A DNA stretch of 54,017 nucleotides from Deltaproteobacteria bacterium (GTDB lineage: Bacteria; Desulfobacterota; GWC2-55-46). Each line of letters opens with the position of its first letter. Within the stretch, counting starts at the first letter, position 1. The position numbers were made by a program, and so were the translations under genes. Below are positions 43,997 through 53,928 of this stretch, piece by piece. The stretch covers positions 1-54,017 of the forward strand of contig JACRET010000028.1 of assembly GCA_016218105.1 (NCBI GenBank), written 5' to 3'. Below the pieces are notes generated by a model. It was not told the origin of the DNA. It worked only from the letters and a program-made list of their open reading frames with translations, and did not search any database.

Positions 43997-45555
43997 AACT
44001 AGCGGACTCCAAAACAATACAGGCGATAGACAAAAGGGCCGTTGAGGACTTCGGCATCGCCGGCATCCAGCTTATGGAGAACGCGGGGAGGGGAGCCGCC
44101 GAAGCTGTAAGAAGGGAGCTTTCGGCCCTTTCCCATAAAAAGGTCGCGATCATAGCCGGGAAAGGCAATAACGGCGGAGATGGCTTCGTGGCCGCCAGGC
44201 ACCTTAAGAATTCGAATATCGATGTAGCCGTATTTTCTCTTTCAAGGCTCGATGAGATAAAGGGGGACGCGGGGGCGAACGCCGCATCCTGGCGGAAGAT
44301 GGGCGGAGAGACGTTGATTATCCTTAACCCAGGGGATTTGAAAAAGCATGAAGGAGCCTTGAGGGAGGCATCCGTCATAGTAGACGCCATCTTCGGCACG
44401 GGGCTTAAATCCAATATCGAAGGCTTGTTCGCGGACGTGATCAGGCTTGTAAACAGCCTTAAAAAGAAAGTGGTGGCCGTGGACATACCCTCCGGCATAG
44501 ACGCCGCTACCGGAAAAGTATTGGGGGCAGCCATAAGGGCGGACCTGACCGTCACCATGGCGATGCCGAAGCTTGGCCTTACGGTATTCCCGGGCAAGGG
44601 ATACACAGGCAGGCTTGAGATAATTGACATAGGAGCGCCGAGGGAACTTATTGAAGACAGCGCTATCAGGTGGAACCTCATCACGGAGTATACTCTCAGG
44701 GCATTTATAAGGCACAGAGGGGCCGAGACGCACAAGAGCAGCTTCGGGCACCTCCTTATACTGGCGGGCTCCCCGGGGATGACCGGGGCCGCTTATATGG
44801 CGGGCATGGGCGCTATGAGGATAGGGGCCGGGCTTACGACAATAGGGCTTCCCGAGAGCCTCCATTCGATTATGGAAATCAAGACCACGGAAGTCATGAC
44901 CTCGGGCCTTCCTGAAACGGCCGATAAAGGGCTTGGGCCTGTCTCCTACGGACGCATAAAGGAGTTGATGAAGAACAAGACGGCGGTCGTCGTCGGGCCG
45001 GGGGCCGGGAATAGGAGAGATATCTTTCTCCTGATAGAGAAGATAATAAAGGATATAGAGGTGCCGCTCCTGATCGACGCGGACGGGCTTAATGCCCTGG
45101 CTGAGAATATTTCGATATTGAAAGATGCAAAGACGGACGTGGTGCTGACGCCCCATCCGGGAGAGATGTCGAGGCTGCTTAAAATAACCACGGAAGAGGT
45201 CCAGGCGGACAGGCTTGACGCCGCAGGTAGGCTCTCATCCATGACCGGGGCTACCGTTATCCTGAAGGGCGCAGGCTCCGTGATAGCATGTAATGACGGC
45301 TCTGTTTTTATCAATAACACCGGGAACCCCGGGCTTGCCACCGCAGGCACCGGGGACGTTCTCGCCGGGATGGTGGGTGGGCTTCTCGCCCAGGGATATA
45401 GGCCGCAAGAGGCTGCATGCGCGGGCGTTCATATACACGGCTTGGCTGGTGACAGGGTCAAGGCGGAAAACGGCGGGACAGGAATGATAGCCACAGACCT
45501 CCTGCCGCATATACCGAAGATCCTGAACTCATTCGCTTCCGAGAGTAATGATTAG
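43993..45555 (+). CDS. nnr: Bifunctional NAD(P)H-hydrate repair enzyme Nnr
   Basis: This 520-residue protein fuses an epimerase (about 1-215, YjeF-N; QLMENAGRGAAE and GKGNNGGDGFV) and a dehydratase (about 230-520; NPGLATAGTGDVLAG). Together they repair damaged NADH and NADPH hydrates. It overlaps acpS at the front and tsaE at the end by 8 bases. Confidence 0.95.
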   Translation: MKLADSKTIQAIDKRAVEDFGIAGIQLMENAGRGAAEAVRRELSALSHKKVAIIAGKGNNGGDGFVAARHLKNSNIDVAVFSLSRLDEIKGDAGANAASWRKMGGETLIILNPGDLKKHEGALREASVIVDAIFGTGLKSNIEGLFADVIRLVNSLKKKVVAVDIPSGIDAATGKVLGAAIRADLTVTMAMPKLGLTVFPGKGYTGRLEIIDIGAPRELIEDSAIRWNLITEYTLRAFIRHRGAETHKSSFGHLLILAGSPGMTGAAYMAGMGAMRIGAGLTTIGLPESLHSIMEIKTTEVMTSGLPETADKGLGPVSYGRIKELMKNKTAVVVGPGAGNRRDIFLLIEKIIKDIEVPLLIDADGLNALAENISILKDAKTDVVLTPHPGEMSRLLKITTEEVQADRLDAAGRLSSMTGATVILKGAGSVIACNDGSVFINNTGNPGLATAGTGDVLAGMVGGLLAQGYRPQEAACAGVHIHGLAGDRVKAENGGTGMIATDLLPHIPKILNSFASESND

Positions 45556-45979
45556 CGGCAGATACATAACCCGCTCGCCCGAGGAGACCGAAGCTTTGGG
45601 GGCCGAGGTCGCCGGTACGCTAAAATCCGGAGACAGGGTCGGGCTCATAGGCGAGCTCGGGAGCGGAAAGACCCGCTTTGTAAGAGGCATTGCAAACGGG
45701 TTGGGCTCGAAAGGTTTTGTAAAAAGCCCGTCATTTACCATAATCAATATTTATCCGGGCGGCAGGTTGCCTCTTTACCATATAGACCTTTACAGGATAT
45801 GCAAAGAGGGCGAATTTTATGAAACAGGGTTGGAAGAATTTGTTTACGGGAAGGGTATTTCTGTAATAGAATGGGCGGACAGGCTGTCCGGGCTCAAAGA
45901 CGGCTGCACGGTGCTTGTAAGCCTTTCCTATAAGGGCGAGAACGAGAGAGAGATAGTGATAGAGCGGGCCGGGAACTGA
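45548..45979 (+). CDS. tsaE: tRNA t6A synthesis ATPase TsaE
   Basis: This 143-residue protein has a P-loop GELGSGKTRFVRG (about 35-47), the typical SPSFTIINIY motif and a HIDLYR segment. TsaE helps make the N6-threonylcarbamoyl adenosine of tRNAs. It lies between nnr and lpd. Confidence 0.95.
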   Translation: MISGRYITRSPEETEALGAEVAGTLKSGDRVGLIGELGSGKTRFVRGIANGLGSKGFVKSPSFTIINIYPGGRLPLYHIDLYRICKEGEFYETGLEEFVYGKGISVIEWADRLSGLKDGCTVLVSLSYKGENEREIVIERAGN

Positions 45980-46010
45980 GTTTGAGAATATACTTGCTGC
46001 GAGGGAACAG

Positions 46011-47402
46011 ATGAGAGAATTTGACGTTGTCATTATAGGCGGAGGCCCCGGCGGATATGTAGCAGCCATAAGAGGGGCGCAGCTGGGAGCAAAGGTCGCG
46101 CTTATAGAAAAAGACAAGATCGGCGGCACGTGTCTTAACCGCGGATGCATTCCGACAAAGGCGCTTTATTATTCCGCCAAGACGATCGACGCCGTTAAGC
46201 ACGCGGCCGAGTTCGGCGTAAATACGGGCGATTTCAAATTCGATATCTCCAAAGCCATCGACAGGAAGAACGACGTCGTTAAAAAGCTTGTAGGCGGCGT
46301 CGAGCAGCTCCTTAAAGGCAACGGGGTCGAGGTGCTGAGGGGCGAAGGTTTCCTTGAGGCGCCTGGAAGGGTAAGGGTTAAGAAAAACGACGGTGTGGAG
46401 ACGGTCATGGGAAAGGCGGTGATCGTAGCGACGGGTTCGGAGCCCGCCATGATACCGGCCTTCAGCATCGACGGAAAAAACGTCCTTACTTCCACCGAGA
46501 TGCTCGATATAAGAAGAGTCCCTGAAAGCATCCTCATCATCGGCGGCGGGGTCATGGGCTGCGAGTTCGCGACCTTGTTTTCAACCTTCGGCAGCCGCGT
46601 GATGATAGTCGAGCTTCTCCCGTCCATCCTTTCCACGGAGGACAAGATGGTCTCCAGGGTGATAATGAAGAAATTCAAGGACACCGGCGTAAGCGTCCTT
46701 ACCGAAGTGACCGTGGACAAGGTCACAATAGAGGAAGGCAGGGTAAAGACCATGCTCAAGGACGGCAGGGAGTTCATTACGGAGAAGGTTATGGTCTCCA
46801 TAGGCCGCTCGTTTAATTCCGCAGGCCTGGGGTTGGAGAATATCGGGGTTAATATCGACAGGGGCAGGATAGCCGTGGATGAAAAGATGGAGACTAGCGT
46901 TAAGGGCGTATACGCGATAGGGGATGTGACGGGAAAGATGCTCCTTGCGCATGTGGCTTCAGTGCAGGGCATAGTCGCGATAAATAACGCGCTCGGCAAA
47001 ACCGCTTCCATGGATTATTCCGCCGTGCCGGCGGGTATATTTACAGACCCGGAGATAGCGTCCGTCGGGCTCAGGGAAAAAGAGGCTCAGGAGAAGGGTA
47101 TTCCGGTCTCTATAGGCAGGTTCCCCTACGCCGCAAGCGGGAAGGCGCTGGGCATGGGAGAGACCGAAGGCTTTGTCCAGATAATAGCCGACCCGGGGAC
47201 GGATAAGGTGCTCGGGTGCTCTATTGTAGGCGCGCACGCTACGGACTTGCTCGGCGAGGTTACGCTTGCCGTAAAGTCAGGCGCCAGGGTAAAAGACATT
47301 ACAGAGACGATACACGCCCATCCGACGCTTCCAGAGATGGTGATGGAAGCCGCCGAGGATGTGCACGGTCTGGCTATACATAAGATAGGCAGAAAAAGGT
47401 AG
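46011..47402 (+). CDS. lpdA: Dihydrolipoyl dehydrogenase
   Basis: This 463-residue flavoprotein has FAD-binding GGGPGGYVAAIRGAQLG, the redox pair GGTCLNRGCIPTK (C42, C47 area) and the C-terminal H...E pair (IHAHPTLPEMV). It feeds electrons from 2-oxoacid or glycine-cleavage complexes to NAD. No partner genes lie nearby. Confidence 0.95.
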   Translation: MREFDVVIIGGGPGGYVAAIRGAQLGAKVALIEKDKIGGTCLNRGCIPTKALYYSAKTIDAVKHAAEFGVNTGDFKFDISKAIDRKNDVVKKLVGGVEQLLKGNGVEVLRGEGFLEAPGRVRVKKNDGVETVMGKAVIVATGSEPAMIPAFSIDGKNVLTSTEMLDIRRVPESILIIGGGVMGCEFATLFSTFGSRVMIVELLPSILSTEDKMVSRVIMKKFKDTGVSVLTEVTVDKVTIEEGRVKTMLKDGREFITEKVMVSIGRSFNSAGLGLENIGVNIDRGRIAVDEKMETSVKGVYAIGDVTGKMLLAHVASVQGIVAINNALGKTASMDYSAVPAGIFTDPEIASVGLREKEAQEKGIPVSIGRFPYAASGKALGMGETEGFVQIIADPGTDKVLGCSIVGAHATDLLGEVTLAVKSGARVKDITETIHAHPTLPEMVMEAAEDVHGLAIHKIGRKR

Positions 47403-47427
47403 AGAGTATCTTTAAGCTGGAGGAAGT

Positions 47428-48669
47428 ATGGCATTGATAGTACAGAAGTACGGTGGCACATCCGTCGGCAACGTCGAGCGTATCAGGAACGTGGCGCGGA
47501 GGGTGGCGAATACCTACAGTCAGGGCAACAAGGTCGTGGTCGTTTTGTCAGCCATGTCCGGCGAGACCAATAAGCTCGTAGGGCTTACTCAGGAAGCGAG
47601 CGAGTTTCCCATAGGCAGGGAATACGACGTCATCATCGCCACGGGAGAGCAGGTCACGATAGGGCTGCTCTCTCTCGTATTGAAAGAGATGGGCTACAGG
47701 TCGAAAAGTTTTCTCGGTTATCAGGTGCCCATAATAACCGACTCGCAGTTCGGATCGGCGCGGATCGAATCCATAGACGACGCAAAGCTCATGGAAGAGC
47801 TCGATAACGGCGGCATCGCGGTCGTCGCGGGCTTTCAGGGCGTCGATATCAAAGGAAATATCACCACGCTCGGCAGGGGCGGCTCCGATACTACGGCGGT
47901 TGCCCTGGCCGCGGCGCTAAGGGCCGATCTATGCGAGATATATACCGATGTGGAGGGCGTGTACACGACAGACCCGAATATCTGCACTAACGCAAGAAAG
48001 CTCGACAAGGTCTCTTACGATGAGATGCTTGAGATGGCAAGCCTTGGGGCGAAGGTGCTCCAGACAAGGTCGGTAGAGTTTGCTAAAAAATACGAGATCC
48101 CGGTCATGGTGAGGTCTTCTTTCTCCGATGCCGGAGGTACTCTGGTCTGCAAGGAGGATAAGGACATGGAAAAGGTCGTGGTCTCGGGCGTCACATACAA
48201 TAAGGGGGAGGCCAAGATATCGGTCTTGAGGGTGCCGGACAGGCCCGGGATCGCCGCCAAGCTCTTCCGCCCGCTCACCGAAACCGGGATAAATGTCGAT
48301 ATGATAGTCCAGAACATAAGCCATGACGCGCATACCGACCTCACTTTTACCGTCTCGAACTCGGATTACAAGAGGGCGCTTAAGCTTGTAAAAGAAACGA
48401 CCGCCGGAGAGATCGGCGCCAAGGAAGTGGTCGGCGACCCGAACATAGCGAAGGTCTCGATAATCGGCGCGGGCATGAGAAGCCACGCCGGTATCGCGTC
48501 CAAGATGTTTGAGGTGTTGGCGAACGAGGGCATCAATATCCAGATGATCTCGACATCCGAGATCAAGGTTTCCTGTGTCATAGACGTGAAATATACGGAG
48601 CTGGCAGTAAGGGTATTGCACGACGCTTTCGGGCTCGGCTCGGGCGAAGTGGCAGAGGAAAAAGAGTAA
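47428..48669 (+). CDS. lysC: Aspartate kinase
   Basis: This 413-residue enzyme starts the aspartate pathway to lysine, methionine and threonine. It has the kinase core ([11 protein letters not shown] and [13 protein letters not shown]) and two ACT domains (about 265-413) that usually sense lysine or threonine. cimA follows after 11 bases. Confidence 0.96.
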   Translation: MALIVQKYGGTSVGNVERIRNVARRVANTYSQGNKVVVVLSAMSGETNKLVGLTQEASEFPIGREYDVIIATGEQVTIGLLSLVLKEMGYRSKSFLGYQVPIITDSQFGSARIESIDDAKLMEELDNGGIAVVAGFQGVDIKGNITTLGRGGSDTTAVALAAALRADLCEIYTDVEGVYTTDPNICTNARKLDKVSYDEMLEMASLGAKVLQTRSVEFAKKYEIPVMVRSSFSDAGGTLVCKEDKDMEKVVVSGVTYNKGEAKISVLRVPDRPGIAAKLFRPLTETGINVDMIVQNISHDAHTDLTFTVSNSDYKRALKLVKETTAGEIGAKEVVGDPNIAKVSIIGAGMRSHAGIASKMFEVLANEGINIQMISTSEIKVSCVIDVKYTELAVRVLHDAFGLGSGEVAEEKE

Positions 48670-48680
48670 GGGCAGCGAAG

Positions 48681-50285
48681 ATGTTTAAACTGTACGACAC
48701 AACACTCAGGGACGGCACGCAGGCCGAAGATATCTCCTTTTCAGTCGAGGACAAGGTCCGTATCGCAGAGCGCCTTGACGACTTAGGGATACATTACATA
48801 GAAGGCGGCTGGCCCGGCTCGAACCCGAGGGATATCGAGTTCTTCAAGGCCATGCGCTCCAGGAGCCTTTCAAACGCCGTGCTCGCGAGCTTCGGCTCAA
48901 CGAGAAGGGCGGGTATAAGGGCCAAGGACGACGCGAACATAAAGGCCCTTCTAGAATCGCGGACGAGCGCGATAACCATCTTCGGCAAATCATGGAAGCT
49001 CCATGTCTTGAAGGCGCTCCGGGTATCGGTCGCGGAGAACCTCGACATGATATCGGATTCGATATGCTACCTTAAGACGCGGGTAGATAAGGTCTTTTAT
49101 GACGCCGAGCACTTCTTTGACGGGTATAAGGAGGACGCGGCGTACGCGCTGAAGACCCTTAAGGCCGCTAAAGACGCCGGGGCCGATTATTTAGTGCTCT
49201 GCGATACGAACGGCGGCACCTTGCCTTTCGAGGTAGCCGAAATAATGGAGGATGTAAAAAGGCATATCTCCGCGCCTCTTGGCATCCATGCGCACAACGA
49301 TGCGGAGGCGGCAGTGGCCAATTCGCTTGTCGCCGTAAAATCCGGCGCGACGATGGTGCAGGGCACGCTGAACGGGTTCGGCGAAAGATGCGGCAACGCC
49401 AATCTGTGTTCTATAATACCCGCGCTTAAATTGAAGATGGGTATCGACTGCATAACGGATGAGAGGCTTAAGAAGCTCCGGGATATCGCCAGGTTCGTCT
49501 ATGAGCTTTCCAACCTCCCACATTATAAGCACCAGCCGTACGTCGGGGACAGCGCGTTCGCCCACAAGGGAGGCATCCACGTAAGCGCGGTAGTAAAAAA
49601 TCCGCTGACATATGAACATATAAAGCCGGAGCTTGTTGGAAACCGCCAGAGGGTGCTGGTATCCGATCTCTCCGGCAGGTCCAATATACTTTATAAGGCT
49701 GAGGAGTACGGGGTTGATATAAAGAGCGGCTCAGAGCTTGTACGCGATGTACTGTCGGAGCTCAAGGTACTTGAGCATCAGGGTTTTCAGTACGAGGGGG
49801 CGGAAGCCTCTTTTGAACTGCTTATGCTGAAGGCGCTCAAGAAAAAGGAGAGATATTTCAGGCTCCTTGGCTTCAGGGTAATAGACGAGAAGAAAAAAGA
49901 AGACGAGGCCCCCTTTGCCGAGGCTACTATAAAGCTGGAGGTGGACGGCGTCGTAGAGCACACGGCCGCCGAGGGGAGCGGCCCGGTTAACGCGCTGGAC
50001 GCCGCGCTCAGAAAAGCCCTTGAGAGGTTCTACCCTGCCCTTAAGGACGTAAAGCTGCTGGACTTCAAGGTAAGGGTGCTGGCCGGAGTAGAGGGCACGG
50101 CCGCCAAGGTAAGGGTGCTTGTAGAGTCCGGCGACGGCAAAGACAAATGGGGCACGGTCGGCGTGTCTGATAACGTGATCGAGGCAAGCTGGCAGGCGTT
50201 AGTGGATAGTTTGGAATACAAGATTTTTAAGGACAGAAAGGCCTCCAAGGAACAGAGGCCAAAAAAGAAGAATAAAGATAAATAG
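48681..50285 (+). CDS. cimA: (R)-citramalate synthase
   Basis: This 534-residue enzyme joins pyruvate and acetyl-CoA to citramalate for isoleucine synthesis. The start [17 protein letters not shown], the metal HAHNDAE motif (about 199-205) and a C-terminal LeuA-type dimer domain place it in the CimA group. The end is Lys-rich ([15 protein letters not shown]). Confidence 0.94.
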   Translation: MFKLYDTTLRDGTQAEDISFSVEDKVRIAERLDDLGIHYIEGGWPGSNPRDIEFFKAMRSRSLSNAVLASFGSTRRAGIRAKDDANIKALLESRTSAITIFGKSWKLHVLKALRVSVAENLDMISDSICYLKTRVDKVFYDAEHFFDGYKEDAAYALKTLKAAKDAGADYLVLCDTNGGTLPFEVAEIMEDVKRHISAPLGIHAHNDAEAAVANSLVAVKSGATMVQGTLNGFGERCGNANLCSIIPALKLKMGIDCITDERLKKLRDIARFVYELSNLPHYKHQPYVGDSAFAHKGGIHVSAVVKNPLTYEHIKPELVGNRQRVLVSDLSGRSNILYKAEEYGVDIKSGSELVRDVLSELKVLEHQGFQYEGAEASFELLMLKALKKKERYFRLLGFRVIDEKKKEDEAPFAEATIKLEVDGVVEHTAAEGSGPVNALDAALRKALERFYPALKDVKLLDFKVRVLAGVEGTAAKVRVLVESGDGKDKWGTVGVSDNVIEASWQALVDSLEYKIFKDRKASKEQRPKKKNKDK

Positions 50286-50320
50286 ACCGGATGCATTAAC
50301 CGCCTGTTCTAGCAGTTTAG

Positions 50321-50361
50321 CAGGTTGCTGAAAAACCCGGATGGACTTTTTCAGCAGCCTG
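50321..50361 (+). repeat. Family 1 repeat, minimal 41-bp hairpin copy
   Basis: CAGGTTGCTGAAAAACCC...GGACTTTTTCAGCAGCCTG keeps only the two ends. TTAG flanks both sides, like a short target duplication. It ends 14 bases before the ComEA-like gene start. Confidence 0.85.
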
Positions 50362-50375
50362 TTAGAGAGATAACA

Positions 50376-50792
50376 ATGGACCGCGCCAGATACGGAGCAT
50401 TCCTGATCCTCTCATTGGTCTTCCTTTCGATAACCTTTGCCCATTCCTTTAGATTCCCTTATAAAAACGAAATTCTGACGGATACAGTACCCGCCGCACC
50501 GGTCCAAGACCCGGAAAGCCACAGGGCGGCCTCAGTGGACGCCGTCAGGCCATTCCCCGGCTTTCCCATCGATATCAATACCGCTACCAAAGAGGAGCTA
50601 ATGGTGCTCCCGTCTATCGGCGATAAGACAGCCGCCCGCATAATCGAAAAAAGGCGTGAACTCGGCGGTTTCCGTTCGGTAGACGAATTGACAGGGGTAA
50701 AATGGATTGGTAAAGTCAAATTAGGCAGAATCCGGCACCTCATCACAGTCAATAGCCTTTCCAATGAAAAAAAGGACAAGGCCAGTCCGTAA
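50376..50792 (+). CDS. ComEA-like helix-hairpin-helix protein
   Basis: This 138-residue protein has an N-terminal span or signal (about 7-25) and a HhH DNA-binding domain (about 66-125; DINTATKEELMVLPSIG). Related proteins bind DNA at the surface in natural transformation. The start at 50376 excludes a repeat-derived extension. No other competence gene is near. Confidence 0.8.
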   Translation: MDRARYGAFLILSLVFLSITFAHSFRFPYKNEILTDTVPAAPVQDPESHRAASVDAVRPFPGFPIDINTATKEELMVLPSIGDKTAARIIEKRRELGGFRSVDELTGVKWIGKVKLGRIRHLITVNSLSNEKKDKASP

Positions 50793-50841
50793 AATTTTTT
50801 TCTGAAGATCAGATTTACATTTCCATTTTTAAGGAGGGGCG

Positions 50842-51156
50842 ATGGCCGGCGATATCCTTGAAGAGCTTAAGGCTAAGGAAGAGGAGATGGAGGCCCTTAT
50901 CAACGACTCGAAGAAGAGGGCGGCCATAATAAGGGAGGCCGCTGTCAAAAACGCAAGAGAGATTAAAGGCGCTAAGATCAGGGAGATAGACGCGGAGCTT
51001 AAAAAGAGAGCCGAAATCTTTGAGGAAGATATGCGCCGTGAGATTGAGAAGATAGAGGCGGAAGGGATAGACAGGGAGGAAGATTTAAAGAGCAGGGGCG
51101 AGGCTGGGAGAGAGAAGGCCATTGAAGAGGTAATGAAAGTCCTCTCTGGAGAATAG
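50842..51156 (+). CDS. V/A-type ATPase subunit H (G-like stalk)
   Basis: This 104-residue, almost entirely helical, charged protein has long Lys/Glu coiled-coil repeats. It heads an operon with subunits I, K, E and C, the ntpFIKEC order of bacterial V-type ATPases. It probably pairs with subunit E in the outer stalk. GGAGG is just upstream. Confidence 0.8.
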   Translation: MAGDILEELKAKEEEMEALINDSKKRAAIIREAAVKNAREIKGAKIREIDAELKKRAEIFEEDMRREIEKIEAEGIDREEDLKSRGEAGREKAIEEVMKVLSGE

Positions 51157-51158
51157 CT

Positions 51159-53036
51159 GTGATCGAAAAGATGAGAAAGATTCAGATCATCGGGCCCAAG
51201 GCATATATTGACGAGTGCGTAAAGGTACTCCATGCCGCCGCTGTCGTCCATATAGAGACCGTTCGCGCGGGCTCGGCCGAGGAGGACTTTCTTACAAGGC
51301 TCCCGATAGAAAGGGAGAAGCTTAAAGAGCGCACCATGCTTGATAAGGCCTCGGAGAGGCTTAAGAACCTTGTCGTTCTGTTAAGGGCGCCTGAACCTTA
51401 CAGGGCCGTGCGTGTCGGAAGCGATGAGATAGTCAAATTGTTGAGCCAGATCGCGCCGGTGGAAGAAAGGGTTAAGGAGCTCCATGCGGAAAAGGGCGAG
51501 CTTTCAGAGGAGCTTTCGACCATCAATAAGTACGAGAGGCTCCTGAAAGGGTTCGCGCCAATAGTCTCAAGGCTCGGCGGGCTTAAAAACTTCGATATAA
51601 TAGGGCTTACGATAGAGAAGACCAGGGAGGACATTGCAAAGATACTTGACGCTGAGATTAACAGGATCACCGAGGGGGCGTATCAGATATATGTCAGGGA
51701 CCTCGATGAATCGACTATCGGGATCGTTGTCACTTATCCGAGGGATTTTGAATCCAGGATCAGGTATCTCCTTACAGGAAAGGCGATAAACGAAGTCAAG
51801 CTCCCTGAAGAGTACGCGGACATGTCTCTCATAACGGCATTGAAGCAGATGGGCAGAAGAAAGGCGGAGCTGCCGGCATCCATAAGGATCATCGAACGTG
51901 ACCTCGATGATATGTCTTTCAGGTGGCACGAGACCCTCGCGGGCCTCCTTCAGGCGGTTGAGGACGCCATAGATGAAATAGGGGTGCTTTCCTACGCGGC
52001 GCAGACAAAGTTCACGTTCGTCATCGAAGGCTGGGTGCCGGATGACAGGTTCGCGCAGCTGAAGGGGAAGTTCACTTCCATGTTCGGTGATAAGGTCGTT
52101 ATAAGGGAGCTTGAAATAGCGGAGCGGGAGGTCGATCTAATCCCCGTATACATAAAAAACCCGGGATTTTTGAAGCCGTTCGAGGTTTTTCTCTCCGCGC
52201 TGCCGGCCCCGAAGTACGGCACAACAGACCCGACGATATATATAGCGCTCTTTTTCCCCTCTTTTTACGGCCTTATCGTGGGTGACGTAGGGTACGGGGC
52301 CATAATTCTCATATTAAGCCTGATATTAAGGAAAAAATTCGAATCCAGGGAGGCGCTTAAAAATATCTTCACGGTGCTGGCGGTGAGCAGTATCCCGGCT
52401 ATAATATTCGGTGTGCTCTTCGGCGAGCTGTTCGGGGACCTGGGAGAGAGGCTCGGCATTATGCACCCCATATTATTAAACAGGATCGAGGCGCTCAAAA
52501 CCCTTATCATGGTTACTATGGGGATAGGCATAGGTCATGTGCTACTAGGCATATTGATCGGCGCCGTAAACAATATGCACAGGGGCAAGACAAAGGAGGC
52601 CTTTGGAAGGATAGCTTATTTCGTTCTTATATGCTCATTTTTGGCGATCCTCGGCATGATGTTCGGTTATCTTCCGGACAGGTTTTTTACGGCCGGGGCG
52701 GTGGTATTGATAATATCCCTTATAATATTGACGGTGATCGAAGGGGTTTTGGGGCCGCTCGAGTTCATAAAGGCCCTTGGCAATATCGTCTCTTACGTCC
52801 GTCTGATGGCCGTAGGGACCGCGTCCGTGGTGATGGCTATCGTCGCTAACAAGATCGGCGGCGGGTCGAAGAACCTCGTTCTCGGGATAATCATAGCCGG
52901 GCTCATTCATTCCCTCAATCTGCTATTAAGCATACTAAGCCCGTCGATTCAGTCCATGAGGCTGCAGTATGTCGAGTTCTTCAGCAAGTTTTACGAGGGC
53001 GGAGGCCGGAAGTATACGCCGTTCAAGAAAAGGTGA
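51159..53036 (+). CDS. V/A-type ATPase subunit I (a-like stator)
   Basis: This 625-residue subunit has a soluble half (about 1-330) and a C-terminal half with about seven spans (FFPSFYGLIVGDVGYG, then SYVRLMAVGTASVVMAIVAN near the end). It forms the ion channel half against the K ring. It starts at GTG 51159, two bases after subunit H. Confidence 0.92.
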   Translation: MIEKMRKIQIIGPKAYIDECVKVLHAAAVVHIETVRAGSAEEDFLTRLPIEREKLKERTMLDKASERLKNLVVLLRAPEPYRAVRVGSDEIVKLLSQIAPVEERVKELHAEKGELSEELSTINKYERLLKGFAPIVSRLGGLKNFDIIGLTIEKTREDIAKILDAEINRITEGAYQIYVRDLDESTIGIVVTYPRDFESRIRYLLTGKAINEVKLPEEYADMSLITALKQMGRRKAELPASIRIIERDLDDMSFRWHETLAGLLQAVEDAIDEIGVLSYAAQTKFTFVIEGWVPDDRFAQLKGKFTSMFGDKVVIRELEIAEREVDLIPVYIKNPGFLKPFEVFLSALPAPKYGTTDPTIYIALFFPSFYGLIVGDVGYGAIILILSLILRKKFESREALKNIFTVLAVSSIPAIIFGVLFGELFGDLGERLGIMHPILLNRIEALKTLIMVTMGIGIGHVLLGILIGAVNNMHRGKTKEAFGRIAYFVLICSFLAILGMMFGYLPDRFFTAGAVVLIISLIILTVIEGVLGPLEFIKALGNIVSYVRLMAVGTASVVMAIVANKIGGGSKNLVLGIIIAGLIHSLNLLLSILSPSIQSMRLQYVEFFSKFYEGGGRKYTPFKKR

Positions 53037-53068
53037 CGCCCAAATAGATTTAACTTACGGAGGTGGAC

Positions 53069-53278
53069 ATGGAAAAAGGACTCATAGCGCTCGCTGCCGC
53101 TTTGGCGATAGGACTTCCCGCGCTTGCCACAGCCTGGGCCCAGTCAAAGATAGGAGCTTCCGGGGCCGGGGCGCTCGCGGAAAAACCCGAGCTCTCAGGT
53201 GTAGTCATCATACTTGTAGCCATACCTGAGACGATGGTGCTCCTCGGGTTTGTCGTAGCCTACCTTATTATAAGCTAA
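53069..53278 (+). CDS. V/A-type ATPase subunit K (c-ring proteolipid)
   Basis: This 69-residue two-span protein forms the rotor ring. The start is ATG 53069, with GGAGG five bases upstream; a GTG six bases earlier would overlap the ribosome site. Helix 2 has the ion carboxylate E54 in IPETM and helix 1 a Gln at 25. Gln plus E-T is the pattern of some sodium-type rings, so sodium coupling is possible but not proved. Confidence 0.88.
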   Translation: MEKGLIALAAALAIGLPALATAWAQSKIGASGAGALAEKPELSGVVIILVAIPETMVLLGFVVAYLIIS

Positions 53279-53290
53279 AGAGGAAGATAT

Positions 53291-53863
53291 ATGCCAGAGG
53301 GTGCGTTATTAAAAGCCATCGAGGAAGACGCTTATGTCCAGAGCGCGAGGATAATCCAGGAGGCCGAGGAGGCCGCCAGGGAACTTACCGAGCTGGCCGG
53401 GAAAGAAGCTGCAAGCTTAAGGGAAGAGAGGCTTAAGGCGCAATCAGACAGCTTTGAGAGGAAGAGGGCCTCCGCCATCAACGGGGCGCGCACAAGGATG
53501 AACGGCCTCAGGCTTAAGCTCCGCCAGGAGTTCATAGAGGGCATATTCAAGGGCGTGACAGGCAAGTTCAAGTCGCTGCCCAAAAAGGAGCATGACCAGC
53601 TCATAAAACGCCTCTACGAAGAGCTTAAAAGGGACTGGCTGAGGGATAAGGGCGACCAGAGGCCCGTAGTCCATATAAGCCCATCGGACTTAAGCGCGGT
53701 AAAGGACGATTGGGCTCTTTTCAGCCCGGACGGGGGAGTGTCTCTAGGGGTCGTCTTTACCTCAAAGGACGGAAGGATCAGGTACGGGAATACAATAGAA
53801 TCGAGGCTTCGGAGGGCGGAGAGGACGCTCACTGCGGCGGTCGATAAGATCCTTTTCGGCTGA
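53291..53863 (+). CDS. V/A-type ATPase subunit E
   Basis: This 190-residue protein has a long N-terminal helix (about 1-95) and a mixed C-terminal domain (about 100-190), like subunit E of the outer stalk. It follows subunit K by 12 bases in the expected order. Confidence 0.85.
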   Translation: MPEGALLKAIEEDAYVQSARIIQEAEEAARELTELAGKEAASLREERLKAQSDSFERKRASAINGARTRMNGLRLKLRQEFIEGIFKGVTGKFKSLPKKEHDQLIKRLYEELKRDWLRDKGDQRPVVHISPSDLSAVKDDWALFSPDGGVSLGVVFTSKDGRIRYGNTIESRLRRAERTLTAAVDKILFG

Positions 53864-53928
53864 TGACGGAGAAGGACTGCCTTGGTACTGAAGCCCGGGA
53901 TTTTCCGGCCGGCCTATAGGATTATAAA